Shown here one piece after another: positions 1 through 8,113 of a DNA stretch of 35,536 bases. This DNA comes from a virus, in the IMG/VR virus record IMGVR_UViG_3300028840_002094, positions 1 to 35,536 of that record. One strand, given 5' to 3'. The notes under the pieces were generated by a model. The model had not been told where the DNA came from. It did not search any database and was given only the letters and a program-made list of their open reading frames with translations. The translations under genes and the position numbers were made by a program. The number at the start of each line of letters is the position of its first letter. Position 1 is the stretch's first letter.

Positions 1-10
1 GGGACAAGAA

Positions 11-3000
11 ATGAACTACGAACTAGAGCGCATAAAACTATCAGCCAAATGCAACCACAACAACCAACCTATTGCATGGCCCAAGCAAGTTGAGCCCCGC
101 ATTCTCTGCGTAGTAGGAGAGTCCCTCGGCAAGGACGAACTAGCTGCCATAAACGACCCAGGCATCCTAGACAAGTACTTCGTAGGTGCAGCGGGACATC
201 TCCTTAATAAACTCCTCAACGAGAGTAATCTAATCCGTGCCTCAATGCACATCACTAACGTAGTCAAAGTCTATATCCCTTCAGTCACAGACAAGGAAGC
301 CTATCTAAACAGCGTCGGGTTGTCTATAGAAGACTTCCTGCCGTTGCTCACAGCCGAGCTACAAAAGGTCCAGCCCAGTGCCATCTTAGCGACGGGCGCA
401 ATCGCAATGCAAGCCATCACAGGCAAGACAGGTATAACAAAGTGGCGTGGATCGTTGCTCGACTGTGTACTTGAAGGGGTGGATTGTATGGTCGTGCCTA
501 CATTCCACCCCTCCTACCTACAGAGGGGACAGATGAAATACTACCCTTATGTGAGGAATGACATAAAACAATTCGCCCAGGTTGGGTATGGATTCAGAGA
601 ACCAGAGCCCTCATTTATCCCCCTTATAGACCCATCCCTTACTGAAGCCTTAGACTATCTAAGTGACATATATCTTAACTCAACCCATACTTGCTTCGAC
701 ATAGAGACAGTAGGTGCGGAGAAGATAACCTGCATAGGGTGGACTAAGGATGAGAATAATTGCATCAGCATCCCATTCAGATATAAGGGGTTGAAGAATA
801 GATGGTCCGAGCCTGAGCAGATTATGTTATGTCATGCCATGAGGGAGGTGTATGGGAAGGCAGGACTTGTGAAGATAGGCCAAAATATGCACTACGACAT
901 GCACTTTCTTCAACCTCTATTTGGCTTCCCTGCCGAGCCACTGTTTGACACTATGTACGCTCATTCACTCATCCACGTAGACGCTAAGCATGACTTAGGC
1001 TTTCTCACCTCTGTCTACACCGACCTACCCTACCATAAGGACGAGAATAAAGACTGGGAAGCTAAATCAATCCCCCATGACGAGGCACTGTGGGGATACA
1101 ATGCTAAGGACGTTATAGCTACTCATAGAGTGTATATAAAACTAAAAAAAGACCTAGAAGAGTACGGCTTGTATGACTTCTTCACTGGCTACGTCATGCC
1201 TTTCAGACGTGTATTGTTTGAGATGGAACATAGAGGACTAAGGGTTGATCTCAAGCTCAGGGAGGAGTGGCAGGACTTCGTGCGGGATGAAGAGCTTCCA
1301 GTTGCCCTAGAGATATTAGAAAAAATGGCAGGCGAGCCTCTCAACCCTAATTCCTCACCCCAAGTAGGAAAGTACATAGAAGAAAAGCTCAAAATCAAAG
1401 TCAGGCGCACTGCTAAAGGAAACTACACCGTAAAGGAAGAAGTCCTAGAAGCCATGATCGCTCGTAATCCTAAGCACCGAGAGCTGCTAAAGCAAATCTT
1501 ATGCACTAGAGTGCTAAAATCTAAAGACCTAGGCACCTACCTTACAGCTCCCCTTAGTGCCGATGGACGCATGCGTACTGGGTTCGGCACAACCATAACT
1601 GGACGCCTGACATCTAAGGCAAACCACAAGGGAGAGGGTACTAATCTCCAGAACCAACCTAAGAAGTTTAGACAAATGTACCTCCCTGAGAAAGGTCATG
1701 TCTTTCTAGAGCCTGACCTCTCCCAAGCTGAAGCACTAGAAATGGCATTCCTTATGCGGAACGAAGAACTAAAGAAACGTATGCTAGGTGGGGAGAAAAT
1801 ACACAAAATAGTAGGAGAATGGATATATGGAAAACCAGGAGACAAACTCACAGATGAAGAATATCTCACTAGCAAACGGTGTGTGCACGGATGTGTGGAT
1901 GACCTGACTGAAGTACTTACACCAAATGGGTGGCTACCAATAGGGCAATCACAAGGTCGGAAGATAGCACAATGGGACGCTAAGACCTGGAACATCACAT
2001 TCAATAAGCCTATTATACTACGCTCGTTTAATTATGATGGACCTATGGTGCAATTAACACAAGGATATTTTAACCAGTGCCTTAGTCCAGCACACAAAAT
2101 GCCACACTGGCAAGTAAAATACGGTAGACAGAGAAAAGAAGTCCACGGCCCTACAAGAGACATATTGGCTGCACAATTCTCCCATAGACGTAATTCCTAC
2201 AAACTACCACTAAGTGGAACATTTCAAGGCACAGGCGTGATTAGTTCCTGGGATGCTAGATTACTAGTTGCCGTTCAGGCTGACTGTAGTGTTAGACCCT
2301 ACGGCGCGATAGAAGCCAATTTTGTGAAGGATAGAAAGATAATTAGGCTAGTACAAATACTAAACGCATTAGGAGTAGACTATACTACCTATCCCTATAA
2401 ACATAATCGAAAGAGCGCAAAGTCTTTCTACATACCACCTCAACCAAAAACTAAGAGACTAATGAGTTATTTAGATAAAAGAAAACAGTTCCAATGGAAG
2501 TTACTGCACGACACTAGTCATGTCTCCGCAACCGCGTTCTTGGAGGAACTAAGTTTTTGGGACGGAAGACAGAATTCAGAGGACTCGTGGCAATATTACA
2601 CAACATCCCTACAAAATGCAGAGTTTGTATCGACTCTTGCACACTTAACGAACAAGCGTGGAATAATAGCACGCAGACAGAACTATTGGGAAGAACAAAG
2701 AACTAAAGACCTATTTACAGTAAGCATCTCTAATTACCCACTAGGAGACTTAACTGAGATGGTTACAGGCAAGACACGAACATCTGACAAAATATTTTGC
2801 CCAACAACCAATACAGGATACTTTTTAATACGACGCAAGGGACGCATTTCTATAACTGGAAACTCTAATTATGACATGGGGGAACAAAAGTTTGCGACAG
2901 TCATTGGGAAGCCTGTCAAGGACGCTAGAGAATTTAGAGAACACTATCATAGGGTCGTCCCCACCCTCAAAAGGTATCACTTGGAAGTTCAAAATAAACT

Positions 3001-3349
3001 TAATGACACAAGACGTCTCGTCACCCCTTATGGTAGAATACGAGTTTTCACTGGACGCCTCGATGACGAAGCATTTAGGTCAGGTTATGCTCAAATACCT
3101 CAATCAACTGTTGTCGACACAATCAACCTGGGTACATTAGGGTTGTGGTTATGTAAGCCCGATGAGGTCTATATAGCTACACAGGTGCATGATAGTATTC
3201 TTATCAGCACACCTCCAGAGCTAGTAGAAGAGTTGAGTGAGCTGATTAAACTGCATTTGGAGACTTTAAGAGAACATGAGGTTGAAGGAGACATGCTTAC
3301 AATCCCTGTAGATATAGGCAAGACTAAAGAGAATTGGTACGGTCATTGA
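11..3349 (+). CDS. polA: UDG-like / 3'-5' exonuclease / family A DNA polymerase fusion, interrupted by an intein
   Basis: Phage replicative DNA polymerase; 1112 residues as translated, about 788 after removal of the intein. Residues 1-190 resemble a family 4 uracil-DNA glycosylase domain (GES near 36-38, FVGAAG at 57-62, ITNVVK at 81-86, HPSYLQR at 166-172). The DEDD proofreading exonuclease follows: D230/E232, N292/D296, and Y363/D367. The PolA palm and fingers show motif A (PDLSQAEALE, D569), motif B split by the intein (K622/R623 ... SNYDMG from 952) and motif C (QVHDS, D1061). All the catalytic acids I looked for are present, so proofreading and synthesis should both be active. A UDG-Exo-PolA order is known for phage SPO1 polymerase. 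The N-terminal cysteines expected for a family 4 Fe-S cluster are not obvious, so glycosylase activity is doubtful. It heads the + strand replication block; its last bases overlap the next small ORF. Confidence 0.95.
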   Translation: MNYELERIKLSAKCNHNNQPIAWPKQVEPRILCVVGESLGKDELAAINDPGILDKYFVGAAGHLLNKLLNESNLIRASMHITNVVKVYIPSVTDKEAYLNSVGLSIEDFLPLLTAELQKVQPSAILATGAIAMQAITGKTGITKWRGSLLDCVLEGVDCMVVPTFHPSYLQRGQMKYYPYVRNDIKQFAQVGYGFREPEPSFIPLIDPSLTEALDYLSDIYLNSTHTCFDIETVGAEKITCIGWTKDENNCISIPFRYKGLKNRWSEPEQIMLCHAMREVYGKAGLVKIGQNMHYDMHFLQPLFGFPAEPLFDTMYAHSLIHVDAKHDLGFLTSVYTDLPYHKDENKDWEAKSIPHDEALWGYNAKDVIATHRVYIKLKKDLEEYGLYDFFTGYVMPFRRVLFEMEHRGLRVDLKLREEWQDFVRDEELPVALEILEKMAGEPLNPNSSPQVGKYIEEKLKIKVRRTAKGNYTVKEEVLEAMIARNPKHRELLKQILCTRVLKSKDLGTYLTAPLSADGRMRTGFGTTITGRLTSKANHKGEGTNLQNQPKKFRQMYLPEKGHVFLEPDLSQAEALEMAFLMRNEELKKRMLGGEKIHKIVGEWIYGKPGDKLTDEEYLTSKRCVHGCVDDLTEVLTPNGWLPIGQSQGRKIAQWDAKTWNITFNKPIILRSFNYDGPMVQLTQGYFNQCLSPAHKMPHWQVKYGRQRKEVHGPTRDILAAQFSHRRNSYKLPLSGTFQGTGVISSWDARLLVAVQADCSVRPYGAIEANFVKDRKIIRLVQILNALGVDYTTYPYKHNRKSAKSFYIPPQPKTKRLMSYLDKRKQFQWKLLHDTSHVSATAFLEELSFWDGRQNSEDSWQYYTTSLQNAEFVSTLAHLTNKRGIIARRQNYWEEQRTKDLFTVSISNYPLGDLTEMVTGKTRTSDKIFCPTTNTGYFLIRRKGRISITGNSNYDMGEQKFATVIGKPVKDAREFREHYHRVVPTLKRYHLEVQNKLNDTRRLVTPYGRIRVFTGRLDDEAFRSGYAQIPQSTVVDTINLGTLGLWLCKPDEVYIATQVHDSILISTPPELVEELSELIKLHLETLREHEVEGDMLTIPVDIGKTKENWYGH
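1892..2863 (+). mobile_element. Intein with LAGLIDADG endonuclease domain inside polA motif B
   Basis: In-frame 324-residue insertion at host residues G627/S952. It starts with Cys628 in CVDDLTEVLTPNGW, a typical intein block A. A block B-like segment has SPAH at 692-695 in place of TxxH. It ends ISITGN followed by Ser952 as the +1 nucleophile. The penultimate residue is Gly, not the usual His, a tolerated but less common C-terminus. The centre holds two LAGLIDADG-like helices: LLVAVQADCS (acid D758) and FLEELSFWDG (acid D851), so the homing endonuclease may still be active. Removing it restores a polymerase motif B reading KRCVHG-SNYDMG, as in other phage PolA enzymes. Insertion at a catalytic motif is typical of inteins. 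Boundaries follow from the block A/G motifs and from extein continuity. Confidence 0.93.
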
Positions 3350-3528
3350 TATATAGGATTCTACATATTTTAGCATTGAGTATAGGACTAACACTAGTTG
3401 GTCTATCATACCTAGCAGTATGCCTAATAACCCTAATCGAGAGGAGACTAAAATGCCCCACGGACAACTTAAACCACCACCAAGAAAACCCCTCATCAAA
3501 CCACCACCTGACACGGCCATCATCTTAG
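3334..3528 (+). CDS. Small single-pass membrane protein, possible
   Basis: A 64-residue ORF starting at TTG, overlapping the last codons of polA. It contains one strong hydrophobic segment (about residues 9-33, ILHILALSIGLTLVGL), then IERR, then a polar His/Asn/Ser-rich tail. An AAAGAGA stretch just before the TTG could act as ribosome binding site; a TTG at 3346 is an alternative start. The tail overlaps the zinc-ribbon gene in another frame, so the C-terminal half may be constrained by that gene. Function unknown. The main support is that two more tiny membrane ORFs occur in the same + strand block. Confidence 0.4.
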   Translation: MVRSLIYRILHILALSIGLTLVGLSYLAVCLITLIERRLKCPTDNLNHHQENPSSNHHLTRPSS

Positions 3529-3680
3529 AGGAGAGATGTCCGTTTTGCAATCGTGACTTCATACTAGAGAAGGGTGGTTCTGTGTGCTGCCCATGTGGTT
3601 ACACTATAGCCATGGAGGAGGAAGACGGATGGAAGCTCTATTGCAGTGCCCCGAGTTCGGAGTTATTCAACACTGGCTAG
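3453..3680 (+). CDS. Small zinc-ribbon protein
   Basis: A 75-residue protein. I chose the ATG at 3453 rather than the in-frame ATG at 3420 because GAGAGGAG lies at ideal spacing before it. The N-terminus is proline- and lysine-rich (PPPRKPLIKPPP). The second half has CPFC, then CCPCG and a final C, spaced like a zinc ribbon (CxxC ... CxCG). Such small ribbons in phages commonly bind nucleic acid or act as adaptors for replication or transcription complexes. The exact role here is unknown; the position between polymerase and ATPase suggests a replication or early function. Confidence 0.7.
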   Translation: MPHGQLKPPPRKPLIKPPPDTAIILEERCPFCNRDFILEKGGSVCCPCGYTIAMEEEDGWKLYCSAPSSELFNTG

Positions 3681-3751
3681 ACTGCCCATTGGTGTGGTGG
3701 AGTGTAGTATTGTTATTGGTGTGTTTCATAATTGAAAGGACAAGACGATGA
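3629..3751 (+). CDS. 40-residue single-pass membrane peptide
   Basis: The ATG at 3629 is preceded by GGAGGAGG at good spacing, a strong ribosome binding site. The peptide ends at a TGA that overlaps a following ATG (ATGA at 3748-3751). It has a polar N-terminus (MEALLQCPEFGVIQHWLDC), one hydrophobic helix (PLVWWSVVLLLVCFII) and a basic end (ERTRR), so the C-terminus is probably cytoplasmic. It overlaps the end of the zinc-ribbon gene. The ATG at 3748 opens a 16-codon frame (to 3798) that overlaps the start of the ATPase and could couple its translation. No family recognised. Confidence 0.6.
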   Translation: MEALLQCPEFGVIQHWLDCPLVWWSVVLLLVCFIIERTRR

Positions 3752-3772
3752 ACTGGAGCTGCGTTTTAGAGT

Positions 3773-4993
3773 ATGCCTTTACTAACGACAAAGCGTGAGT
3801 TTGCCAACTGGATAGAAGCATACAGAGAATATACCCAATATCAAGAAGCATGTGGAAAGTTTCATACATGGATAGCCCTCAGCACGATAGCCTCAGTAGT
3901 TAGACGCAATGTATGGCTAGATAGAAAACAATGGAAGTTGTTTCCTAATCTTTATGTGGGAATAATTGGCCCCACCGGAGATGGCAAGACCACAGCAGCA
4001 GACATTAGTGTCGAGATACTAACAGAGCTAAAGCTGAATCAAAAACTTGAAGTCGTGCAGGAGAGGGCTACTTCTTTTTATGTCCTAGAGCTAATGCAAC
4101 AGCTCACTAACAAGGTAGGGTCTGCCTGTTTTACTCTATATGCACCAGAGATGAAGAACTTCATGACTGACATGAACAAGGGTGAGCTAGTTACTATACT
4201 CACTTCTTTCTACACCTGTCCGTCCTATAGGGAGTATAGAACTAAGACACAGATTAAGGATGGTGATTACTACAAGTATAAGGAAATATGTATCAACGTC
4301 CTGGCTTGCTCTACTCCTGAGTGGCTCACTATGGGGACTAGTGCTGAAGATGTCTACGGTGGATTTACTGGTAGATTCATCTACGTCTACAATGCTGGCT
4401 CGACTAGATCATGCCCATTTCCTGAGGATGACATTCCTCAACATGTCCTGGATATGAAACCCCGCCTGATTCATGACCTCCAAATAATAGGCAACCTAGT
4501 AGGTAACTTCGTCATAGACGACGATGCTAAGATGATCTATAGGGTGTGGTATGAGGACAGGATGAAGGAATGCACCGATGAAAGACTCAGAGGTTATTAT
4601 TCTAGAAAACGAGACACGGTCCTAAAAGTAGCCATGCTCCTTAGTCTAGCCACCAAAAATGCACTAGAGATAACCGTAGATGACATGAACGCAGCGTGGA
4701 AAACACTAGCAGACGTAGAGCAAAAAATGGGAGATGCCTTTGCAGGAATAGTAGAAGATCCTGCCTTGAGATATCAAGACCTAGTCACAGCACAGATAAG
4801 TACATCACCAGGGATGCAGATTAGCAGAGCAGAGCTGTTGAGGAAAAACTACCATAAGTTCGACTATGTAGTACTAGATAGAATAACTACAAACCTACAC
4901 GGCAGGGGGATAATAGAGGTGACTAACCAACGGGCTAAGGGAGGCAGGATAGAGATAATGTATAGGATGATTGATGTGGATGGGACTACATAA
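3773..4993 (+). CDS. P-loop ATPase, DUF3987-like / phage helicase-primase-type
   Basis: A 406-residue protein with a clear Walker A motif GPTGDGKTT (residues 66-74). A buried strand near 128 (FTLYAPEMKNF) may supply the acidic residue. A GGFTGRFIYVY segment near 199-209 looks like an arginine-finger region. The overall arrangement resembles the DUF3987 family of phage and plasmid ATPases, often found with primases or helicases. The C-terminal 80 residues look like a winged-helix tail (RAELLRKNYHKFDYVVLDRITTNL split over a turn). It is probably the replicative helicase/loader partner of the polymerase. The ribosome binding site is weak; a 16-codon ORF overlaps its start, so translational coupling is possible. 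Its stop (TAATG) overlaps the next tiny ORF. Confidence 0.8.
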   Translation: MPLLTTKREFANWIEAYREYTQYQEACGKFHTWIALSTIASVVRRNVWLDRKQWKLFPNLYVGIIGPTGDGKTTAADISVEILTELKLNQKLEVVQERATSFYVLELMQQLTNKVGSACFTLYAPEMKNFMTDMNKGELVTILTSFYTCPSYREYRTKTQIKDGDYYKYKEICINVLACSTPEWLTMGTSAEDVYGGFTGRFIYVYNAGSTRSCPFPEDDIPQHVLDMKPRLIHDLQIIGNLVGNFVIDDDAKMIYRVWYEDRMKECTDERLRGYYSRKRDTVLKVAMLLSLATKNALEITVDDMNAAWKTLADVEQKMGDAFAGIVEDPALRYQDLVTAQISTSPGMQISRAELLRKNYHKFDYVVLDRITTNLHGRGIIEVTNQRAKGGRIEIMYRMIDVDGTT

Positions 4994-5076
4994 TGAGGAA
5001 CATAAAAGCGATAATAGGAGCTATTCTAAGTATAGCGTTTTTGATTTTCTACTATATATTAATCTTGTGTAATTGA
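4993..5076 (+). CDS. 27-residue membrane peptide
   Basis: A tiny ORF whose ATG overlaps the ATPase stop (TAATG), so it is probably translated by coupling. Sequence is MRNIKAIIGAILS followed by IAFLIFYYILILCN: a short basic N-terminus and one hydrophobic helix that fills the rest. It ends 18 bases inside the 3' end of the convergent 1016-residue gene. No family recognised. Possible roles include membrane anchoring or exclusion; this is speculation. Confidence 0.45.
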   Translation: MRNIKAIIGAILSIAFLIFYYILILCN

Positions 5077-8000
5077 AAGTCCTGGGAACCTGGGAGGAAA
5101 CGGAGGACGCCTTATTGGTTCTATATACCTACCTAGTCCAATGTCTGCTACATTACCACCGCGTGAATACGCACGCTTCATCTTAGCAGCCTGTCTGATA
5201 CCAGGGACACCTATAAACGTACCGACCACCTGTAAGACATCACGGGCAGGAACCTTCCTCCCTCCACTCTTAGCTTGATACCAGTTAATAAAGTCTGTGG
5301 CTTGGTCTACAGTAGGACCTGCGACTGACGTACCATATCTAAATGAGGAGGCAGGAAATGGCATAAGCTCCGCACACTCACCCATTGCGGACAATAGTGC
5401 CCACCTCCAACTAAGTCCTTCCTCTAGTCTCTCCTTAAACTTCCTTATTGGTGCACCGAATGGTGAGGTCATACCCATTGCGTCTTCGTAGAACATATTG
5501 ACTAGAGCGGTGGTCACAAAGTACTTAGCCATTTGACTGGCTCTTTGAGCCTTAGACTTAGGCACTCTCTTTCCCAGGATATCATGGAAAAAGAAATTAG
5601 CATCGTTAATGACAAAGGTCTGAAACATCGTGAGTGATCTACCGAACGCAGTACGTTGAGCAGGAGAGATGTCTAGGGGTGAACTGCTGGCTTGCGTTCT
5701 ATTTACGACATCATCAGCGAATCTAATGGCTTGCTCCTCACCTACCTTCATTCCTTTAGCTTTCCTATAAGCACCCTCCCACGTAGCTAATGCAGTGTAG
5801 AAATCAAGCGTTTGAAGTGGCTTCATGCCTTTTCTTCCAATCCATTCAGCGAAGGGGTAAAAGTACTGCCCTTGTTTCATTCCGGCGTATACTTCCTTAG
5901 TGAACAACTCTTGCGCCCTACCCATCAATACACGAGACTTCCCCATAGCTCTGTTCTTCAGTCCTGGATCGAGTAAACTCATTATGCCCTTTAAGGTATT
6001 TACTGGACCTATTTCTACTACGGAGTTCCTAATAGCAGACGGTTGAATAAAAGCTGACCTAACATTGAAGCTGAGCAACGCGTAGCCAAAGTGACTATTC
6101 ATTCTCTTGAGCTTATTTGTAACTTCCGGTCCCCAAATCTTATCAGTACCCTCAGGCATCCCCGCAGCGTAGTTCAACCAGTCCTGTAACATGGCATAGT
6201 TCCCTGGCATCCTTTTCTGTGGGTCGTATATCTTAGGTATCCGCTTTCCATCTGCGTCTACCTTAAAATTCCCGTCCTTCTTCATCTGCCACCCAACTTG
6301 CCAAGGCTGGAGTAAGTCTCTGAGGTGGGAAATAGTAGGGGTCATATGTATATGACGCGTAGAGTACCTTAAATACCTCCTGATTAGTTCCTTAGCATCA
6401 ATGAGAGGTTTATATCTAGCTTGTGTTCTGGGTTCCAAGAACGGTGCATGTGTAGCTCTAGGACGGACGAATTGGTCCATAGCCTTCTGCACCTGCCCTG
6501 GCTCTATGCCTACGTAGCCCAGTCCGAAGGTCTGCATATAATTAGCAGCCTGTGCAAACGTGAAGTAGTTCTTTACTTTAGGCATAGGTTTAAGTCCTGC
6601 CATCGCACGTGCATCATTGATTTGTGTATACTGGCTTTCTAGTATTTCCCTTAATGCTAAATAAGCGTTGTGCTCGGCAGGACGTTTAGTGGCGAAACTA
6701 TTGAGGAGGTCACGAATGTATTTCTTGCTACGTCCTGCCTTCAGCAAAAGCCTTCGACCATTAACCTGTCTAGCGTAAGCAAACTCCGCAATCCTCTCCG
6801 ACGCACCTAAAGGCAAACCCTTAAAGATATCAGTAACTCTCCGATTAAGAATGTCTAAATGTAGCATAGCCCTGTGTTCTGCTATTTTCATTGGCCAGTA
6901 GAACAAGTTAACCGCATCAGGACCCATTTCTGCTATCTGTCTGTTAGACGTAAGTAATTGCTTTCTAACATAAGGCCAAAATGTACGCAACTCTGGGTCC
7001 TTCATATCGCGGATTATGTTTAACTCCAGCACAGTTCGACCAGTGTTTACTTTACTGCCTCCAGACCCCTGCACCTTCAATGCTGCGTCGATCCTGAGTA
7101 TGGCATTCTTGCTTAGATTAGGATGTCTTGCCTTGTAGTCCTCTGCTATTGATTTATAAATCTCACCTACAGTTGGATTTTGTACTTCTACGGCCTGAGG
7201 CATGACGTCATGATAGGCGAATCTACTAGTCTGATTAGGCTTAGAATCTACCTTCACCCATACATCACCAGACTTATCTATGTGTGAAACAATCCCTGCT
7301 TCACCCTTAGCGAAGACTCTCATTCCTTTCTTCAAATCAGGGAACACTACATCCTTATAACTTAACCCCTTCTGCCTGAGTTTAAGCATAAAGTCCTCAA
7401 ACTGGGCTAGGTCCTTTAGCTGTCTAGCCTCCTTAGCTGTCTTGCCCTGTCCTAGTGTATAAATAAAACCTATAGCAAAGTTCCTTGCAGCACCCCTTAC
7501 GTCTGTAGGGTCCTCTGCCAACGACTGAGCAGCGAACAGCGATCCGACACCAGGAGCGTAAAACGCACGTCTGGCGTACTTCCCGAACTTAAAGATAGGT
7601 CCCATAGCAGCACCCATCCCAGTGCCTTTTAGAAAACCTGGCATGCCTTCTTGCATTCCGCCATGAAAACCACCTACTGCACCCAATGATATACTAGGGT
7701 GGGTCTTCATAGCCATTAGTGGAATTAGGTCCGCGAATCCATCAGTGAGACCGAAAGAAACTTCTTCCCAAAAACCCTCAGGCTGGTAGTCCGATGGAGG
7801 ACCGAATGTCTTGCTCAACCACTCAAATGCCATCTGTGGTTCCATACCTGTGTACTGTCCTACTACGTCAGCAGCTTTCTGAAACTCATCCATCCATCGC
7901 TTAGTCCCATGAGCAGCACCATAAAAAGGAGCCCTCATGCCACGTACTTGACGTCCTGTCCACTCAGCCACACTGAAGGGCTTATCAGGTATAGGCTCCT

Positions 8001-8109
8001 CAGCTAGACGTCTAGCAACTTCTCCATGCCTCCTAGCTAACTCTTCATAGTCAACCTGGGCAGGTTCAGTACGCTTTCTTGCTAATGCTTCATAGTCTAT
8101 ATCAGCCAT
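5059..8109 (-). CDS. Large internal virion protein (LPD38-like)
   Basis: A 1016-residue protein, last gene of the late operon. The N-terminus has two short repeats, IDYEALARK and VDYEELARR. Residues about 670-840 (SHFGYALLSFNVRSAF, then a second block with DDVVNRTQASSSPLDISP and a FQTFVINDANFFFHD segment) match what I remember of the large polyvalent protein-associated domain LPD38. That domain is seen in giant internal or ejected proteins of short-tailed phages. A Gly/Ala-rich hydrophobic stretch near 145-190 could insert in a membrane. It follows two other probable internal virion proteins, as T7-type inner-core proteins do. Likely role: packaged in the particle and ejected with the DNA. 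No lysozyme or transglycosylase motif was recognised. Start ATG at 8109 has GCAGGAG upstream. Confidence 0.7.
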   Translation of the reverse strand: MADIDYEALARKRTEPAQVDYEELARRHGEVARRLAEEPIPDKPFSVAEWTGRQVRGMRAPFYGAAHGTKRWMDEFQKAADVVGQYTGMEPQMAFEWLSKTFGPPSDYQPEGFWEEVSFGLTDGFADLIPLMAMKTHPSISLGAVGGFHGGMQEGMPGFLKGTGMGAAMGPIFKFGKYARRAFYAPGVGSLFAAQSLAEDPTDVRGAARNFAIGFIYTLGQGKTAKEARQLKDLAQFEDFMLKLRQKGLSYKDVVFPDLKKGMRVFAKGEAGIVSHIDKSGDVWVKVDSKPNQTSRFAYHDVMPQAVEVQNPTVGEIYKSIAEDYKARHPNLSKNAILRIDAALKVQGSGGSKVNTGRTVLELNIIRDMKDPELRTFWPYVRKQLLTSNRQIAEMGPDAVNLFYWPMKIAEHRAMLHLDILNRRVTDIFKGLPLGASERIAEFAYARQVNGRRLLLKAGRSKKYIRDLLNSFATKRPAEHNAYLALREILESQYTQINDARAMAGLKPMPKVKNYFTFAQAANYMQTFGLGYVGIEPGQVQKAMDQFVRPRATHAPFLEPRTQARYKPLIDAKELIRRYLRYSTRHIHMTPTISHLRDLLQPWQVGWQMKKDGNFKVDADGKRIPKIYDPQKRMPGNYAMLQDWLNYAAGMPEGTDKIWGPEVTNKLKRMNSHFGYALLSFNVRSAFIQPSAIRNSVVEIGPVNTLKGIMSLLDPGLKNRAMGKSRVLMGRAQELFTKEVYAGMKQGQYFYPFAEWIGRKGMKPLQTLDFYTALATWEGAYRKAKGMKVGEEQAIRFADDVVNRTQASSSPLDISPAQRTAFGRSLTMFQTFVINDANFFFHDILGKRVPKSKAQRASQMAKYFVTTALVNMFYEDAMGMTSPFGAPIRKFKERLEEGLSWRWALLSAMGECAELMPFPASSFRYGTSVAGPTVDQATDFINWYQAKSGGRKVPARDVLQVVGTFIGVPGIRQAAKMKRAYSRGGNVADIGLGRYIEPIRRPPFPPRFPGLSITQD

Positions 8110-8113
8110 TCAA

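Noticed and set aside
2871-3140. 89-codon + strand ORF inside polA
   Set aside because: An alternative frame of the polymerase's conserved C-terminal region; no ribosome binding site and no recognisable domain.
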